Assembly (NCBI GenBank): GCA_900539605.1
Contig: UQCS01000026.1
Coordinates: 1-21,944 of the forward strand
Reading direction: 5' to 3'
DNA from: an uncultured Azospirillum sp.
GTDB taxonomy: Bacteria > Pseudomonadota > Alphaproteobacteria > RF32 > CAG-239
DNA: 21,944 nucleotides
This document shows positions 14,587-21,944 of this stretch, piece by piece. Position 1 is the first letter of the stretch; each line of letters opens with the position of its first letter. Position numbers and translations under genes: made by a program. A model generated the notes under the pieces. The model made no database searches and was not told the origin of the DNA. It saw only the letters and a program-made list of their open reading frames with translations.

Positions 14587-15102
14587 TTAAATTTTATTTG
14601 GCGTCTCTTCCAACATTTGTTCGGTGATGAGACGGGCCCGATCCAGCTTCATCCGGCTCAAAATTGCGGCTGCGCTTTCGGTGTTCATCATCTGCAAAAG
14701 ACGGATCGCCTGCCCGGTTTCCAGGGTTTCGATGATGCGGGCGGCGTCGGCGGGGTTCATTTCGGTGTAGAGTCCGGCAATACGGCGGTTTTCCATCCGG
14801 CTTTCAAAGTCGGCAGCTGCGGAAAAATCACCTGCCGCGTTATTGGCAGCGGCATCAGCGTCGAGACGGCGGCGGATGGCCTGTTCAACTTCACGTCCGG
14901 AAGAAACGACTTCCGGCTCGGCAACGGGGTGACGGATTTTGCGATGGGGCATCTCGCGGCCGTAACGAACGCCGTTTTCCGGATAAATAACCTCAACATG
15001 GGCTTGTGACTCGGCGTGCCGGTGAGAAAGCCGGACACTTTTAACACCGATCAAAAGCAGAGATAAAACGGCCAAGAGCGTAAAAAGAACGGATTTTTGC
15101 AT
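14587..15102 (-). CDS. MotE-like flagellar protein (MgtE N-terminal-like domain)
   Basis: The 171-residue protein has an N-terminal membrane helix or signal anchor (about 5-22), a long polar linker with HRKIRHPVAEPE, and a C-terminal helical domain (about 105-171). That domain carries GLYTEMNPADAARIIETLETGQAIRLLQMM and LSRMKLDRARLITEQML segments. It matches the MgtE-N/FliG-like fold of MotE, a periplasmic motility chaperone in alphaproteobacteria. It lies 12 nt downstream of the DUF6468-like gene and ends the flagellar unit. Confidence 0.8.
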   Translation of the reverse strand: MQKSVLFTLLAVLSLLLIGVKSVRLSHRHAESQAHVEVIYPENGVRYGREMPHRKIRHPVAEPEVVSSGREVEQAIRRRLDADAAANNAAGDFSAAADFESRMENRRIAGLYTEMNPADAARIIETLETGQAIRLLQMMNTESAAAILSRMKLDRARLITEQMLEETPNKI

Positions 15103-15114
15103 TGGAAATTCCTT

Positions 15115-15519
15115 TTATTTAATGGATCTTAAGGCCTGCAGAAGTTCAAGTTCTGCTTCGGAAGGTTCTTCGTCAACAGCGGTGAATGACGGCACGGTAA
15201 AATGCGGCGTTTCATCATTTGTCGGTTCGGCAAAATCCGGTTGGTCAAAACCCGGTGTCGACCGTGCTTCGAAAAAAGGCGTTGCCGACAGTGCTTCTTC
15301 TGCAATCGGCAGCTGCAAATCAATTTGATCGGGCGCGGCTTTTTTTTCACCGGCGGCATAGATGTCGGCCGCATGACGCAAGGCCTCGGCAAGTTCGATC
15401 ATCCGTTGCTGGTTTTGTTGCATTTTTCCCAGCCGGCGGCTGAGCAGAGTGGCATAAAAGACGGTGGGGATTAATAAAAGGATGACGGCTATATTCATCC
15501 AAAATTCAACATTTGTCAT
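15115..15519 (-). CDS. DUF6468-like flagellar-associated membrane protein
   Basis: The 134-residue protein has an N-terminal membrane helix (about 7-26), a basic heptad-like helix (RRLGKMQQNQQRMIELAEALRHA, split around KM), then an acidic, proline-rich, low-complexity tail ending in EAELELLQALRSIK. The architecture and the position between fliM and motE match the DUF6468 family of alphaproteobacterial flagellar clusters; this is from memory of the family and not from a search. Its start overlaps the fliM stop as ATGA. A structural or assembly role at the motor is inferred. Confidence 0.7.
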   Translation of the reverse strand: MTNVEFWMNIAVILLLIPTVFYATLLSRRLGKMQQNQQRMIELAEALRHAADIYAAGEKKAAPDQIDLQLPIAEEALSATPFFEARSTPGFDQPDFAEPTNDETPHFTVPSFTAVDEEPSEAELELLQALRSIK

Positions 15520-16391
15520 TTATCATTACCTTTATTGTTCAGTTTGACGGCGATCCGGGTTCCTTTGCGACCGATTACCGCTTCAAATGCCGGCGTGCCG
15601 GCGGCGCTTAACCGGATCGGACCGTCCGGTTTCATTTCTAACGGAATGAAGGTTCCTTTCTGCCATTGTGCAACCTGTGACAGTGGCAGTTGCAGCGGAA
15701 AGGTTCGTGCGGTCAGGCAAACGTCAGCCCGTTGGATTCCGTTAATAAGGGGCGCTTTGGCTTGATGCGGCTCATTTGCAGGTACCGGTTTGGAACACGG
15801 CTGTTTTTGCAGGACGACATCGCCGAATATCAGGCCAAGTTTAACCTCGCGGCCGCGGATGTCAAGTTGTAAAAGCACTGAAAAGCCCTGATGATGGTTA
15901 CTTGCGGCAACGGCGGGTGAAACCGGAGAAAGGCTGTCTGTTCGGGACAACAAATGAGGAAATTGGTCTCCGATTATGCGGTTTAGCGGCAGTATGCAGC
16001 GGTAAAGAATATTATACGAAATACCGCCGGTCGAAAAGCGGGTGCAGTTTTGGGGAGTGCCGAGAGCGGTGGCCGCCAGGACAGCCGCATCGTCGTTTGA
16101 CAGGCGATAAATGATTTCTGCACTGTTTCCGGGCGTGAAAAGGATATCGGAAGACTGAAAAACAACGGATTGCGAGGACACAGAAAGAACAGCGTCAACC
16201 GGGCTGCACAGCATTCTTTTTAAAGAAGCGGCATATTGTCGGACAATGTGTTGAAGTTTTGATTTGATTTCCGGAGCAGCGACGACTCGGGCCGCGGCCA
16301 GATCGGTCAATCGGCCGGTCGGAGCCGGTCGCAGCAAAAAGGCGATTTCTTCCGGGTTTAAGATTGTTTCGTCGGCATCCGTTGTCGTCAT
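15516..16391 (-). CDS. fliM: Flagellar motor switch protein FliM, short and divergent
   Basis: FliM forms the cytoplasmic C-ring, where phospho-CheY binds to switch rotation. The start at 16391 is preferred: GGGGA lies upstream and the ATG overlaps the fliL stop as ATGA; 16403 is an in-frame alternative. The 291-residue product has the N-terminal CheY-binding-like motif LNPEEIAFLL, a middle domain with VDAVLSV and a C-terminal SpoA-like domain of about 70 residues (VCLTARTFPLQLPLSQV... RIAVKLNNK). It is shorter than the usual 320-360 residues, and the conserved GGXG motif of the middle domain is not obvious. Position between FliL-like and MotE-like genes supports the call. Confidence 0.78.
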   Translation of the reverse strand: MTTTDADETILNPEEIAFLLRPAPTGRLTDLAAARVVAAPEIKSKLQHIVRQYAASLKRMLCSPVDAVLSVSSQSVVFQSSDILFTPGNSAEIIYRLSNDDAAVLAATALGTPQNCTRFSTGGISYNILYRCILPLNRIIGDQFPHLLSRTDSLSPVSPAVAASNHHQGFSVLLQLDIRGREVKLGLIFGDVVLQKQPCSKPVPANEPHQAKAPLINGIQRADVCLTARTFPLQLPLSQVAQWQKGTFIPLEMKPDGPIRLSAAGTPAFEAVIGRKGTRIAVKLNNKGNDK

Positions 16392-16834
16392 GGCTGTCCC
16401 CAATTGAAATAGATGTTTTTAATTTTGGCCGGAGCGGCTGCCGCACGGATTTGTTCCAACAAAGTTTTTTTCAGGGCAGGCTGCCGCTGATGCCGGATTA
16501 ATTCGCGGGCGTTGAAACGGCGTACGGACTGAAGCACTTTTTGTTTGACCGCGGCTTCCCGGCGGCGGATAAGTTCAAGGTCGACGAAAGTTTGCGGTTC
16601 GATAAAAATGTCGAGGCCGAATTTTCTGTTATCGGCGGTAACAACGTCCAGCCGCGGCAGTTCGTAAAAAACGGGCATTTGAATAACCGGCGCATTTGCG
16701 GTTGGTCGTCGGGAAATTTTTTGAGGTTGTCCGCCAAAGATGACGACAGCTGCAACAGCGATGATCAATACTGCCGACAGCCGCCGGACAACCCGCTGCG
16801 GCGAGAAACGGACAATTTGGTTGACTTTTACCAT
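16388..16834 (-). CDS. fliL: Flagellar basal-body-associated protein FliL
   Basis: FliL surrounds the stator units and aids torque generation at the inner membrane. The 148-residue product has a basic N-terminus, one membrane helix (about 19-34) and a periplasmic domain. The domain shows the family pattern YELPRLDVVTADNRKFGLDI, a charged helix (LELIRRREAAVKQKVLQSVR), L..EQIRAAA, and the terminal KIKNIYFNWG strand that in FliL reads V..VYFT.F. It heads the operon, and its stop overlaps the fliM start (ATGA). The conserved pattern is weak enough that the symbol rests partly on context. Confidence 0.8.
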   Translation of the reverse strand: MVKVNQIVRFSPQRVVRRLSAVLIIAVAAVVIFGGQPQKISRRPTANAPVIQMPVFYELPRLDVVTADNRKFGLDIFIEPQTFVDLELIRRREAAVKQKVLQSVRRFNARELIRHQRQPALKKTLLEQIRAAAAPAKIKNIYFNWGQP

Positions 16835-16911
16835 TAGGGTTCATTTCCTGTCTTAATTGAAATATGCCGTATTCTAAAACATTTCGGTGCGGCGGCAAAG
16901 TGGAAAATGTA

Positions 16912-16917
16912 ATTATA
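16912..16917 (-). promoter_or_regulatory. Candidate -10 box for the fliL operon
   Basis: A perfect TATAAT lies on the minus strand, 78 bp upstream of the fliL start. No good -35 is present 16-18 bp further upstream, only a T-rich stretch. It could be a weak sigma-70-type promoter or chance in AT-rich DNA. Confidence 0.3.
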
Positions 16918-17018
16918 AGCTGCTTTTTTGCATATAAAAACAGTGGATTTGCGGTGTGTTACAAATATGTGAAAAATAAGATGCGTTTTAATAATTGCTT
17001 TTTTTTAAAACTGATTTA

Positions 17019-17027
17019 TGCTACAAT
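17019..17027 (+). promoter_or_regulatory. Extended -10 promoter before the pilus-like gene pair
   Basis: TGC-TACAAT (17019-17027) matches the extended -10 form TGnTATAAT with one mismatch. The -35 position 17 bp upstream is only a T-run, and TTGCTT at 16995-17000 is 21 bp away. Transcription would begin near 17034, giving a leader of about 28 nt before the ATG at 17062 with GAAGG at 17049-17053. Confidence 0.5.
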
Positions 17028-17061
17028 GCATAGAAGATATAGTGTTTTGAAGGTTAACTGA

Positions 17062-17877
17062 ATGTATTTATGGGTGATTATAGCCACCTTTATTGCGGCG
17101 ATTTTTGCAATGAATATCTCTATTCGCGGTGATATCAAGGAATTGTATGTCGAACCGCAGGCACAGAATGTGGTTACCAAACTGTATGTGCAACATCGGG
17201 CGGCAATGAATTACATTTCGAAAAGAAACCGTAATTCGACGGCACCAGGGCTAAGCTATCAGCCGGGCGAACTGACGGCGGATATGCTGGAAGCCGATCT
17301 GCCTTACGGTTTTCAATATGATAGCGGGGTGTCAACTTATAAAACCTGGGTTTACTGTTTGGATAAAGACAAGCTGGAAAACAGCGGCGCGGCGGCGTTG
17401 CCGGCAAGTTGCACCGGCGGAATGCCGACTGATCCGGATGCCCCGGATCCCGCACCGGTCGGAAATTGCTGTTCGGGACCGTCAACCGCAGTTTATCTGG
17501 TGACTTACGGCTGTGTGCCGGCAAAGTGGCGTGATGTGCGTTCCGGCAAGCCGGATGGTATGCTGCTGAACGCTATGAGAACCACCACCGGATTTACCAA
17601 CGGAATGGGATATGCGATTGACCGCAAGGAGCTTTCGGAAATTGACGTCAAGCTGGAAACCATCAAAACCAAAATGGGGGTTTACGGTCAGGGCGGCGAA
17701 TATTACCAGCCGATTCCGAATTATATTGCGGACACTTCGATGGGCAGCCGCTCTTTTGCCAACGTATGCGGCAGCTCACGGCGGCATAATCAGGATTACG
17801 ATCCGGAAAATCCGCAAAGTCTTGACAGTCTGTACAGCAGCTGTGATTATTGTTTAGTTTATATGACGCCATTCTAA
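17062..17877 (+). CDS. Cysteine-rich membrane-anchored extracytoplasmic protein, probable partner of the giant pilin-like protein
   Basis: The 271-residue product begins with a hydrophobic anchor (about 2-17, YLWVIIATFIAAIFAM) without a clear cleavage site. A helical stretch follows (EPQAQNVVTKLYVQHRAAMNYI), then a globular region with eight cysteines, including adjacent CC and a CDYC near the end, suggesting disulfides outside the cytoplasm. The anchor-plus-helix layout recalls small type IV pilus accessory proteins such as the conjugative PilM type, but no family is claimed. It shares an LPYGF motif with the next gene, 17 nt downstream, so they are probably co-expressed and functionally linked. 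Confidence 0.75.
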   Translation: MYLWVIIATFIAAIFAMNISIRGDIKELYVEPQAQNVVTKLYVQHRAAMNYISKRNRNSTAPGLSYQPGELTADMLEADLPYGFQYDSGVSTYKTWVYCLDKDKLENSGAAALPASCTGGMPTDPDAPDPAPVGNCCSGPSTAVYLVTYGCVPAKWRDVRSGKPDGMLLNAMRTTTGFTNGMGYAIDRKELSEIDVKLETIKTKMGVYGQGGEYYQPIPNYIADTSMGSRSFANVCGSSRRHNQDYDPENPQSLDSLYSSCDYCLVYMTPF

Positions 17878-17894
17878 TTTTTGGGGGAAAAATG

Positions 17895-20800
17895 ATGAAT
17901 AAAATATTTAACAGAGTCAACGAAGCCGGTACAATGCTGGTGGAGGCGATGGCAATGCTGGGACTGATTGCCATGGTGACCCCGATTTTATACAAAAAAG
18001 CGGCCGAACGAACCACCGAGCTGCAGGATATTAACGCGGCCAACCAGTTGCGGGTGCTTTCGAATGCGATGGACGCTTATATAAAGGACAATTTTACCCG
18101 CATCAACAACAATGAAGTAGTCAAAAACAGCTGCGACGAAAGCACGGTCGACTATAAAGATTTTGACGACAATACTAAAGTTGTATTTGGCTTGTCGCAT
18201 TTATGCGAATATTTGCCGTACGGTTTTCTGAAGGACGGCAAAACTCAGGATACCAAATTGTTTACCACCAGCGGCGATTCATTTAAAGTGGTGCTGAGAA
18301 GAACAACCGGTACGGAAACTGCCGAAGATGGTTCGGAAGTGGTAGTTGCCCAGACAGTGACCGGGTTTTTGACCGCTATTCCCAACGAGGGGACCGATTT
18401 CCCGTCAACGCGTACGTCCCGTATTGCGACTATGGTCGGCAGTAACGGCGGTTATGTTGAAAATGACGGAACGATTATGGGGGCACAGGGTATTTGGAGT
18501 CTGAGCGGCGACAGCGAACTGGGGGTTACGCTGCCGACCAATTCGTTTGTGGTTTCTTCGCTGCAGCCGATTTCTTCTCAAGGGCTGGCCAATGAAGACG
18601 TCTTGCACCGCAAAACCGAACGGCAGAACGATTATGTGCTGAACGCGATGGAAACCGATCTGTTTATGAGTTATAATGACAAGAATCATAATATCCGTCA
18701 GGTTAACCAGATCATTATGAGCCCGCAGCCGGAATGGATGTTGGGCGGCGATCAGAACGATTTTAAGCGTAATGTCGATGATACGCCGAAGTCTGAATTG
18801 AGCGAATACAAGGCCGATTTGGATCATACCTTATATATCGGTTCCAAGGGCGGCGCTTTTATTGAAGGCAATATGGCAGCGCTCGATTCTCTGTTTACGG
18901 TCAGAAGCGAAGCTGGTGGTGATGACGGCGGTATCAAATATTATGCAACCGACTCGACAACCGACAGTACGGATCCGTCAAATCCGGTGACGACCAACAG
19001 TCGCGGTGCCAATATTTTCAGCGTTACTACCGCTAAAATGGAATACGGCAACATCGGTGCCGAGACCGCCGGTGCGTTGCTGACGGTCAGTAAAGAAGAC
19101 AATTCGATGGAATTTGAATCGAAGACCAGCAGTACCCCGTCCGGTGGTGGCACACCGACCACCAGTTCGCAAAAACTGATTGCTGCCAACGCCGAGCGTG
19201 TCAATTTGATTGACGGTGCTCTGAGTATACGCAATCCCGGGGTTGCAGCCGACGGTGGCAAGTATGATGAATATGATACCAACAAATGGCCGGAACAAAA
19301 TGCGGCACCGGCAGTGATTGTCGGCGGTGGTGATGTTCACAAGGCCTCTTATACCACTTATGAGTATAATGATGACGGAACGCCCAAAACCGACGGCGCG
19401 GGCAATTTTGTCAGTAGTGATCTGGACGGCGAACATGCTTTGACCGTCAACGGGCCGGCGTTTGTCAAAGACAGTTTGAAGACGGCCAAGTTAAAGGCTT
19501 ATAACGTTGATGCCGCCAAGCTACGCGCCGGTGTTCGTCCCGAAGATTTCAATGACGTCACCGAAGATCCCGATTTTTATATGGTTGCCGAGAAAAAGGG
19601 CACTGACGATGGGCGTTTGCTGGTCGGACATTATACCGATGCGGCCAGCGGCGAAAACCGTTATCGTTTGCAAATTTCCGAAGCCGAAGAAACGATTACT
19701 CACGGTGACGGAACCTCCAGCGTTGTTCAAAAAGGAGTGCGGTTTGATCATGAAAACGGCCTTAATTTGCGTGCGGGCAATACCGATGTGAATGTTGGCC
19801 TGATTGAGCATGACGTTGCCGCTGCAACCAGCAGTGTCAACAGTGATACGGCTGACGGTCAGATCAAACTGGGGGCCTATAATGCCATTTCTCTGGCTAC
19901 AATAGGCAGCGACGGTAATTTCATTGATAAATCGGTTGTGTCAATTCAGGATGACATGTTGCGGGCTTATAATGATGCTGCCAGCGGATCCAGCCTTGGC
20001 TACATCGATTCGGTTACCGATTACGCCCGCTTTATGTCGCGCGGTGCTCAAAACGGCGGTTTTACGCATGATGATCTCTATGCTCGCAGCAACGACAACA
20101 ATTTGTTTGCTCTCGGTGACATGGATTTCTCAATTACCGAGTTGGGGACCGGGACTGACAGCAGCGGCAATACGGTTACGACCACCCGTCCGGTGGCAGA
20201 TATCCGGGCAGCACGCAGCAAAGATTATGTAAGTTCGCGTTTTTCGGGTGGCTTTGCCGTCTATGACCATGACGTTACCGGCGGCGACTATCCGGATGAT
20301 GGCAGTAACATGGGTAATGCGGCTTTGTATGTCAACAAAGGTGATTTCCGGGTTTTGGCTACCGAAAGCAATGCTGATGCCACACTTGACATCACCAAAG
20401 GCGATACCATTTTGCAGGTTGACAACAATTCGGATACCGATGTTATCCCCGATGATGATGACCGCGGCAGCGTTTATATCCGCAAAGGGGCGATTAATCT
20501 CGCCACCAGCGGCAATACTCGTTTGCTCAACAGTGAGATTGTCGATGATTACAGAACGGACGAGACCAAGTATCCGGTCGGATACATCAGTGCCGACCGC
20601 TTTATCGCTCATACCGTTCCGGCGGCGGTAGCGTTGAATTCGTCGACCACCAGCGTTAACTCGGGGGGGGATATCAAAGGTACCGACGGCAAAACGGTTA
20701 CTCCTTATGAAAAATATGAGGTTAATCCGGCTTACACTTCGGTGATGAACGATATCAAGCTGACCACCCGCGGCGGTGCTCGTTTGAGCGATATTCTGCC

Positions 20801-21590
20801 CGATTTTATTAACCGCGGTATCTATGTGGTTGATAATACCTTTAAGGATGAAATCAAATGGGTCGGCGCGACTTCCGATGCCTTAAAAGGATCGGAAGTA
20901 ACCAGCGGGTCGGCAGAAGCGTTTACATCGGCTTATCTCGGATTTGTTCCGGCACCGACTTGTCCACCGGGATATTCGAAGGTAATTACGATTAATCCGT
21001 CCGGTTGGGCAATGGCGCAGGCCGGTACTCCGGTTTATCGCGACAGTAAAATTGACATTAACAGCCATAACAATCCGTATTTGTACTGGTATACCCAGAA
21101 CGGGGAGTTGCGGACAACCGCCGATGAAATTGAGCCGGTTAATCCGTTAACCTTCCAGAAAAACAATTGGCTGAAGGCGATGGTTATGCCGGAATGTGAC
21201 GGAAAATTCCAGAGTGACGGTAAATGTACCGACAGCAATCTGAAGACGTTTAAGGGATGGGGAACCGTTATGGGCTTTATTTATCCGGCAGCTTATTATG
21301 ATGACTTCATCAACGGCAATGTCGGCGGCCATAATGTTGGTGGCGGCAACGCCAACACAAATAACGAACAAGATACTGTCTATTGGAATCTGTATCCGGT
21401 TCATTACCGGGAGTTGGAAGCCTATGTAACTGTTTACTGCTACTTCCGTCGTGCGGCTTTTGATTCGGATTATGTTGATACGTCGTATGATCAGTTGAAC
21501 GGGACCCGTCGTGACTTCTGGGATAAATCTTCGGCGACCAACATTGACAATCTGAACGATCCGGCATTGAAATATAATGATCCGTGGTAG
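17895..21590 (+). CDS. Giant prepilin-like surface protein (type IV pilin N-terminus, long stalk, C-terminal head)
   Basis: The N-terminus has a 12-residue polar leader ending in glycine, then TMLVEAMAMLGLIAM with glutamate at +5. This is the prepilin-peptidase signature and hydrophobic helix of type IV pilins. The product is about 1,231 residues, many times a usual pilin of 150-200. After the pilin helix comes a small N-terminal head with two cysteines (C80, C104). Next is a central stretch of about 900 residues with no cysteine, rich in G, D, S, T and N and in short beta-type turns, with phrases that recur such as Y(T/N)DAASG. A C-terminal head of about 200 residues has four cysteines (C1023, C1101, C1111, C1182). 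The layout recalls PilV-type pilus-tip adhesins and phage tail fibres. GGA 6 nt upstream favours the ATG at 17895; 17892 is the alternative. Confidence 0.85.
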   Translation: MNKIFNRVNEAGTMLVEAMAMLGLIAMVTPILYKKAAERTTELQDINAANQLRVLSNAMDAYIKDNFTRINNNEVVKNSCDESTVDYKDFDDNTKVVFGLSHLCEYLPYGFLKDGKTQDTKLFTTSGDSFKVVLRRTTGTETAEDGSEVVVAQTVTGFLTAIPNEGTDFPSTRTSRIATMVGSNGGYVENDGTIMGAQGIWSLSGDSELGVTLPTNSFVVSSLQPISSQGLANEDVLHRKTERQNDYVLNAMETDLFMSYNDKNHNIRQVNQIIMSPQPEWMLGGDQNDFKRNVDDTPKSELSEYKADLDHTLYIGSKGGAFIEGNMAALDSLFTVRSEAGGDDGGIKYYATDSTTDSTDPSNPVTTNSRGANIFSVTTAKMEYGNIGAETAGALLTVSKEDNSMEFESKTSSTPSGGGTPTTSSQKLIAANAERVNLIDGALSIRNPGVAADGGKYDEYDTNKWPEQNAAPAVIVGGGDVHKASYTTYEYNDDGTPKTDGAGNFVSSDLDGEHALTVNGPAFVKDSLKTAKLKAYNVDAAKLRAGVRPEDFNDVTEDPDFYMVAEKKGTDDGRLLVGHYTDAASGENRYRLQISEAEETITHGDGTSSVVQKGVRFDHENGLNLRAGNTDVNVGLIEHDVAAATSSVNSDTADGQIKLGAYNAISLATIGSDGNFIDKSVVSIQDDMLRAYNDAASGSSLGYIDSVTDYARFMSRGAQNGGFTHDDLYARSNDNNLFALGDMDFSITELGTGTDSSGNTVTTTRPVADIRAARSKDYVSSRFSGGFAVYDHDVTGGDYPDDGSNMGNAALYVNKGDFRVLATESNADATLDITKGDTILQVDNNSDTDVIPDDDDRGSVYIRKGAINLATSGNTRLLNSEIVDDYRTDETKYPVGYISADRFIAHTVPAAVALNSSTTSVNSGGDIKGTDGKTVTPYEKYEVNPAYTSVMNDIKLTTRGGARLSDILPDFINRGIYVVDNTFKDEIKWVGATSDALKGSEVTSGSAEAFTSAYLGFVPAPTCPPGYSKVITINPSGWAMAQAGTPVYRDSKIDINSHNNPYLYWYTQNGELRTTADEIEPVNPLTFQKNNWLKAMVMPECDGKFQSDGKCTDSNLKTFKGWGTVMGFIYPAAYYDDFINGNVGGHNVGGGNANTNNEQDTVYWNLYPVHYRELEAYVTVYCYFRRAAFDSDYVDTSYDQLNGTRRDFWDKSSATNIDNLNDPALKYNDPW

Positions 21591-21608
21591 TCGAATTATG
21601 GTTAGAAA

Positions 21609-21635
21609 ATACCCCCGGTACCCGGGGGTATTTTT
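21609..21635 (+). terminator. Strong rho-independent terminator after the giant pilin-like gene
   Basis: ATACCCCCGG / CCGGGGGTAT form a 10-bp perfect stem (21609-21631) with a TAC loop, followed by a T-run. It begins 19 bp after the stop codon. Confidence 0.92.
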
Positions 21636-21639
21636 GTGG

Positions 21640-21850
21640 TAATGTGTTGCGAGTTGTCTCTTTTTTAGGGAAGAACGATAAACTATCGGAACAATGCTGT
21701 TGCCCTCAGACTCCGATAAACTCTGCGGGGGATATTTCACGTTAAACAGGAACCAACGATTGAATTGTGCTTGTGGGTGCGGATGGTGCCTGATGATATT
21801 TTGGCATTGTGTTTTTAATAAATTCGGGTTCTCGATGGGTATCTGATAAC
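21640..21850. other. Gene-free interval of about 210 bp between two terminators
   Basis: I see no convincing coding region on either strand. The stretch contains a CGATA-AAC-TATCG hairpin (21676-21688) and a second copy of GATAAACT (21677-21684 and 21715-21722), followed by a GC-rich patch and GATATTTCACG. It might hold a small RNA or only untranslated and promoter DNA. I could not match it to tmRNA, SRP RNA or RNase P RNA by eye. Confidence 0.3.
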
Positions 21851-21851
21851 G

Positions 21852-21881
21852 AAAAAAGAGCCGTATTTACAGCTCTTTTTT
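21852..21881 (-). terminator. Terminator of the outer-membrane barrel gene, bidirectional form
   Basis: AAAAAAGAGC (21852-21861) and GCTCTTTTTT (21872-21881) form a perfect 10-bp stem with a 10-nt loop and T-runs in both directions. It lies 20 bp beyond the stop codon of the minus-strand gene that enters from the right edge. Confidence 0.85.
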
Positions 21882-21901
21882 GTCTTTGGGTTTTGCTCAA
21901 A

Positions 21902-21944
21902 CTACCAGTTGTAGCTGAAGCCGAGACCGACGGTCGATGCTTTG
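21902..21944 (-). CDS. C-terminal end of an outer-membrane beta-barrel protein (partial)
   Basis: The minus strand reads KASTVGLGFSYNW then TAG (21902-21904). Alternating hydrophobic residues with a terminal aromatic are the beta-signal recognised by BamA in porins, Omp25-like proteins and autotransporter barrels. A strong terminator lies just downstream. Only 13 codons are visible, so the family cannot be named. Confidence 0.65.
   Translation of the reverse strand, partial: KASTVGLGFSYNW

Noticed and set aside
16864..17061. Plus-strand open frame of 65 codons ending at the base before 17062
   Set aside because: No ribosome site; it covers the candidate promoter and has a composition like random AT-rich DNA.
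1..21944. tRNA, rRNA, CRISPR, insertion sequence and prophage signals
   Set aside because: No TPsiC-loop/CCA-like tRNA pattern, no regularly spaced identical repeats, and no transposase, integrase or phage structural gene was seen.

Overview
The window looks like a chromosomal segment of a flagellated, Gram-negative alphaproteobacterium with moderate GC. The pointers are the rluB/rsmD block divergent from tadA, the ftsE-ftsX-DUF218-plsC order, and a short FliL/FliM/DUF6468-like/MotE-like flagellar cluster. The proteins at both ends look like outer-membrane surface proteins. I infer a host-associated lineage from the surface-protein load, but the sequence alone does not fix genus or habitat.

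Layout. (1) 1-1833, minus: the 5' part of a large AT-rich secreted protein with a Sec signal and about 12 copies of paired FxxN / GGA[I/V] motifs, the pattern of chlamydial Pmp-type beta-helix autotransporters. A perfect 18-bp inverted repeat enclosing 86 bp lies just upstream of it. (2) 2213-2876, minus: a zinc-ribbon membrane protein that appears frameshifted. (3) 2999-5949, plus: ftsE, ftsX, a YdcF-like DUF218 protein and a PlsC-type acyltransferase in one tight operon, closed by a bidirectional terminator. (4) 6029-7755, minus: rluB, rsmD and a small membrane protein. (5) 7814-9693, plus: tadA, a small HNH-like protein, a lipoprotein and an FtsB-like divisome protein. (6) 9840-12512, plus: an M23 envelope peptidase, bactofilin, smpB and a small PH-like membrane protein. 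(7) 12513-16834, minus: uvrB, then (upstream in transcription) fliL-fliM-DUF6468-motE linked by ATGA overlaps. (8) 17062-21590, plus: a cysteine-rich membrane-anchored protein followed by a roughly 1,231-residue protein with a type IV prepilin N-terminus. (9) 21902-21944, minus: the last 13 codons of an outer-membrane beta-barrel protein.

How the genes fit together. Much of the centre is an envelope and division neighbourhood: FtsEX controls septal peptidoglycan hydrolases, FtsB belongs to the divisome core, and the M23 protein plus bactofilin form a known cell-shape pairing. Translation and RNA-modification genes (rsmD, rluB, tadA, smpB) and uvrB are interleaved. The most distinctive region is 17062-21590, where a pilin-type leader is carried by a very long, cysteine-free central stalk with a separate cysteine-containing C-terminal head. 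I read this as a probable pilus-tip or pseudopilus adhesin and its partner.

No tRNA, rRNA, CRISPR array or insertion sequence was recognised.
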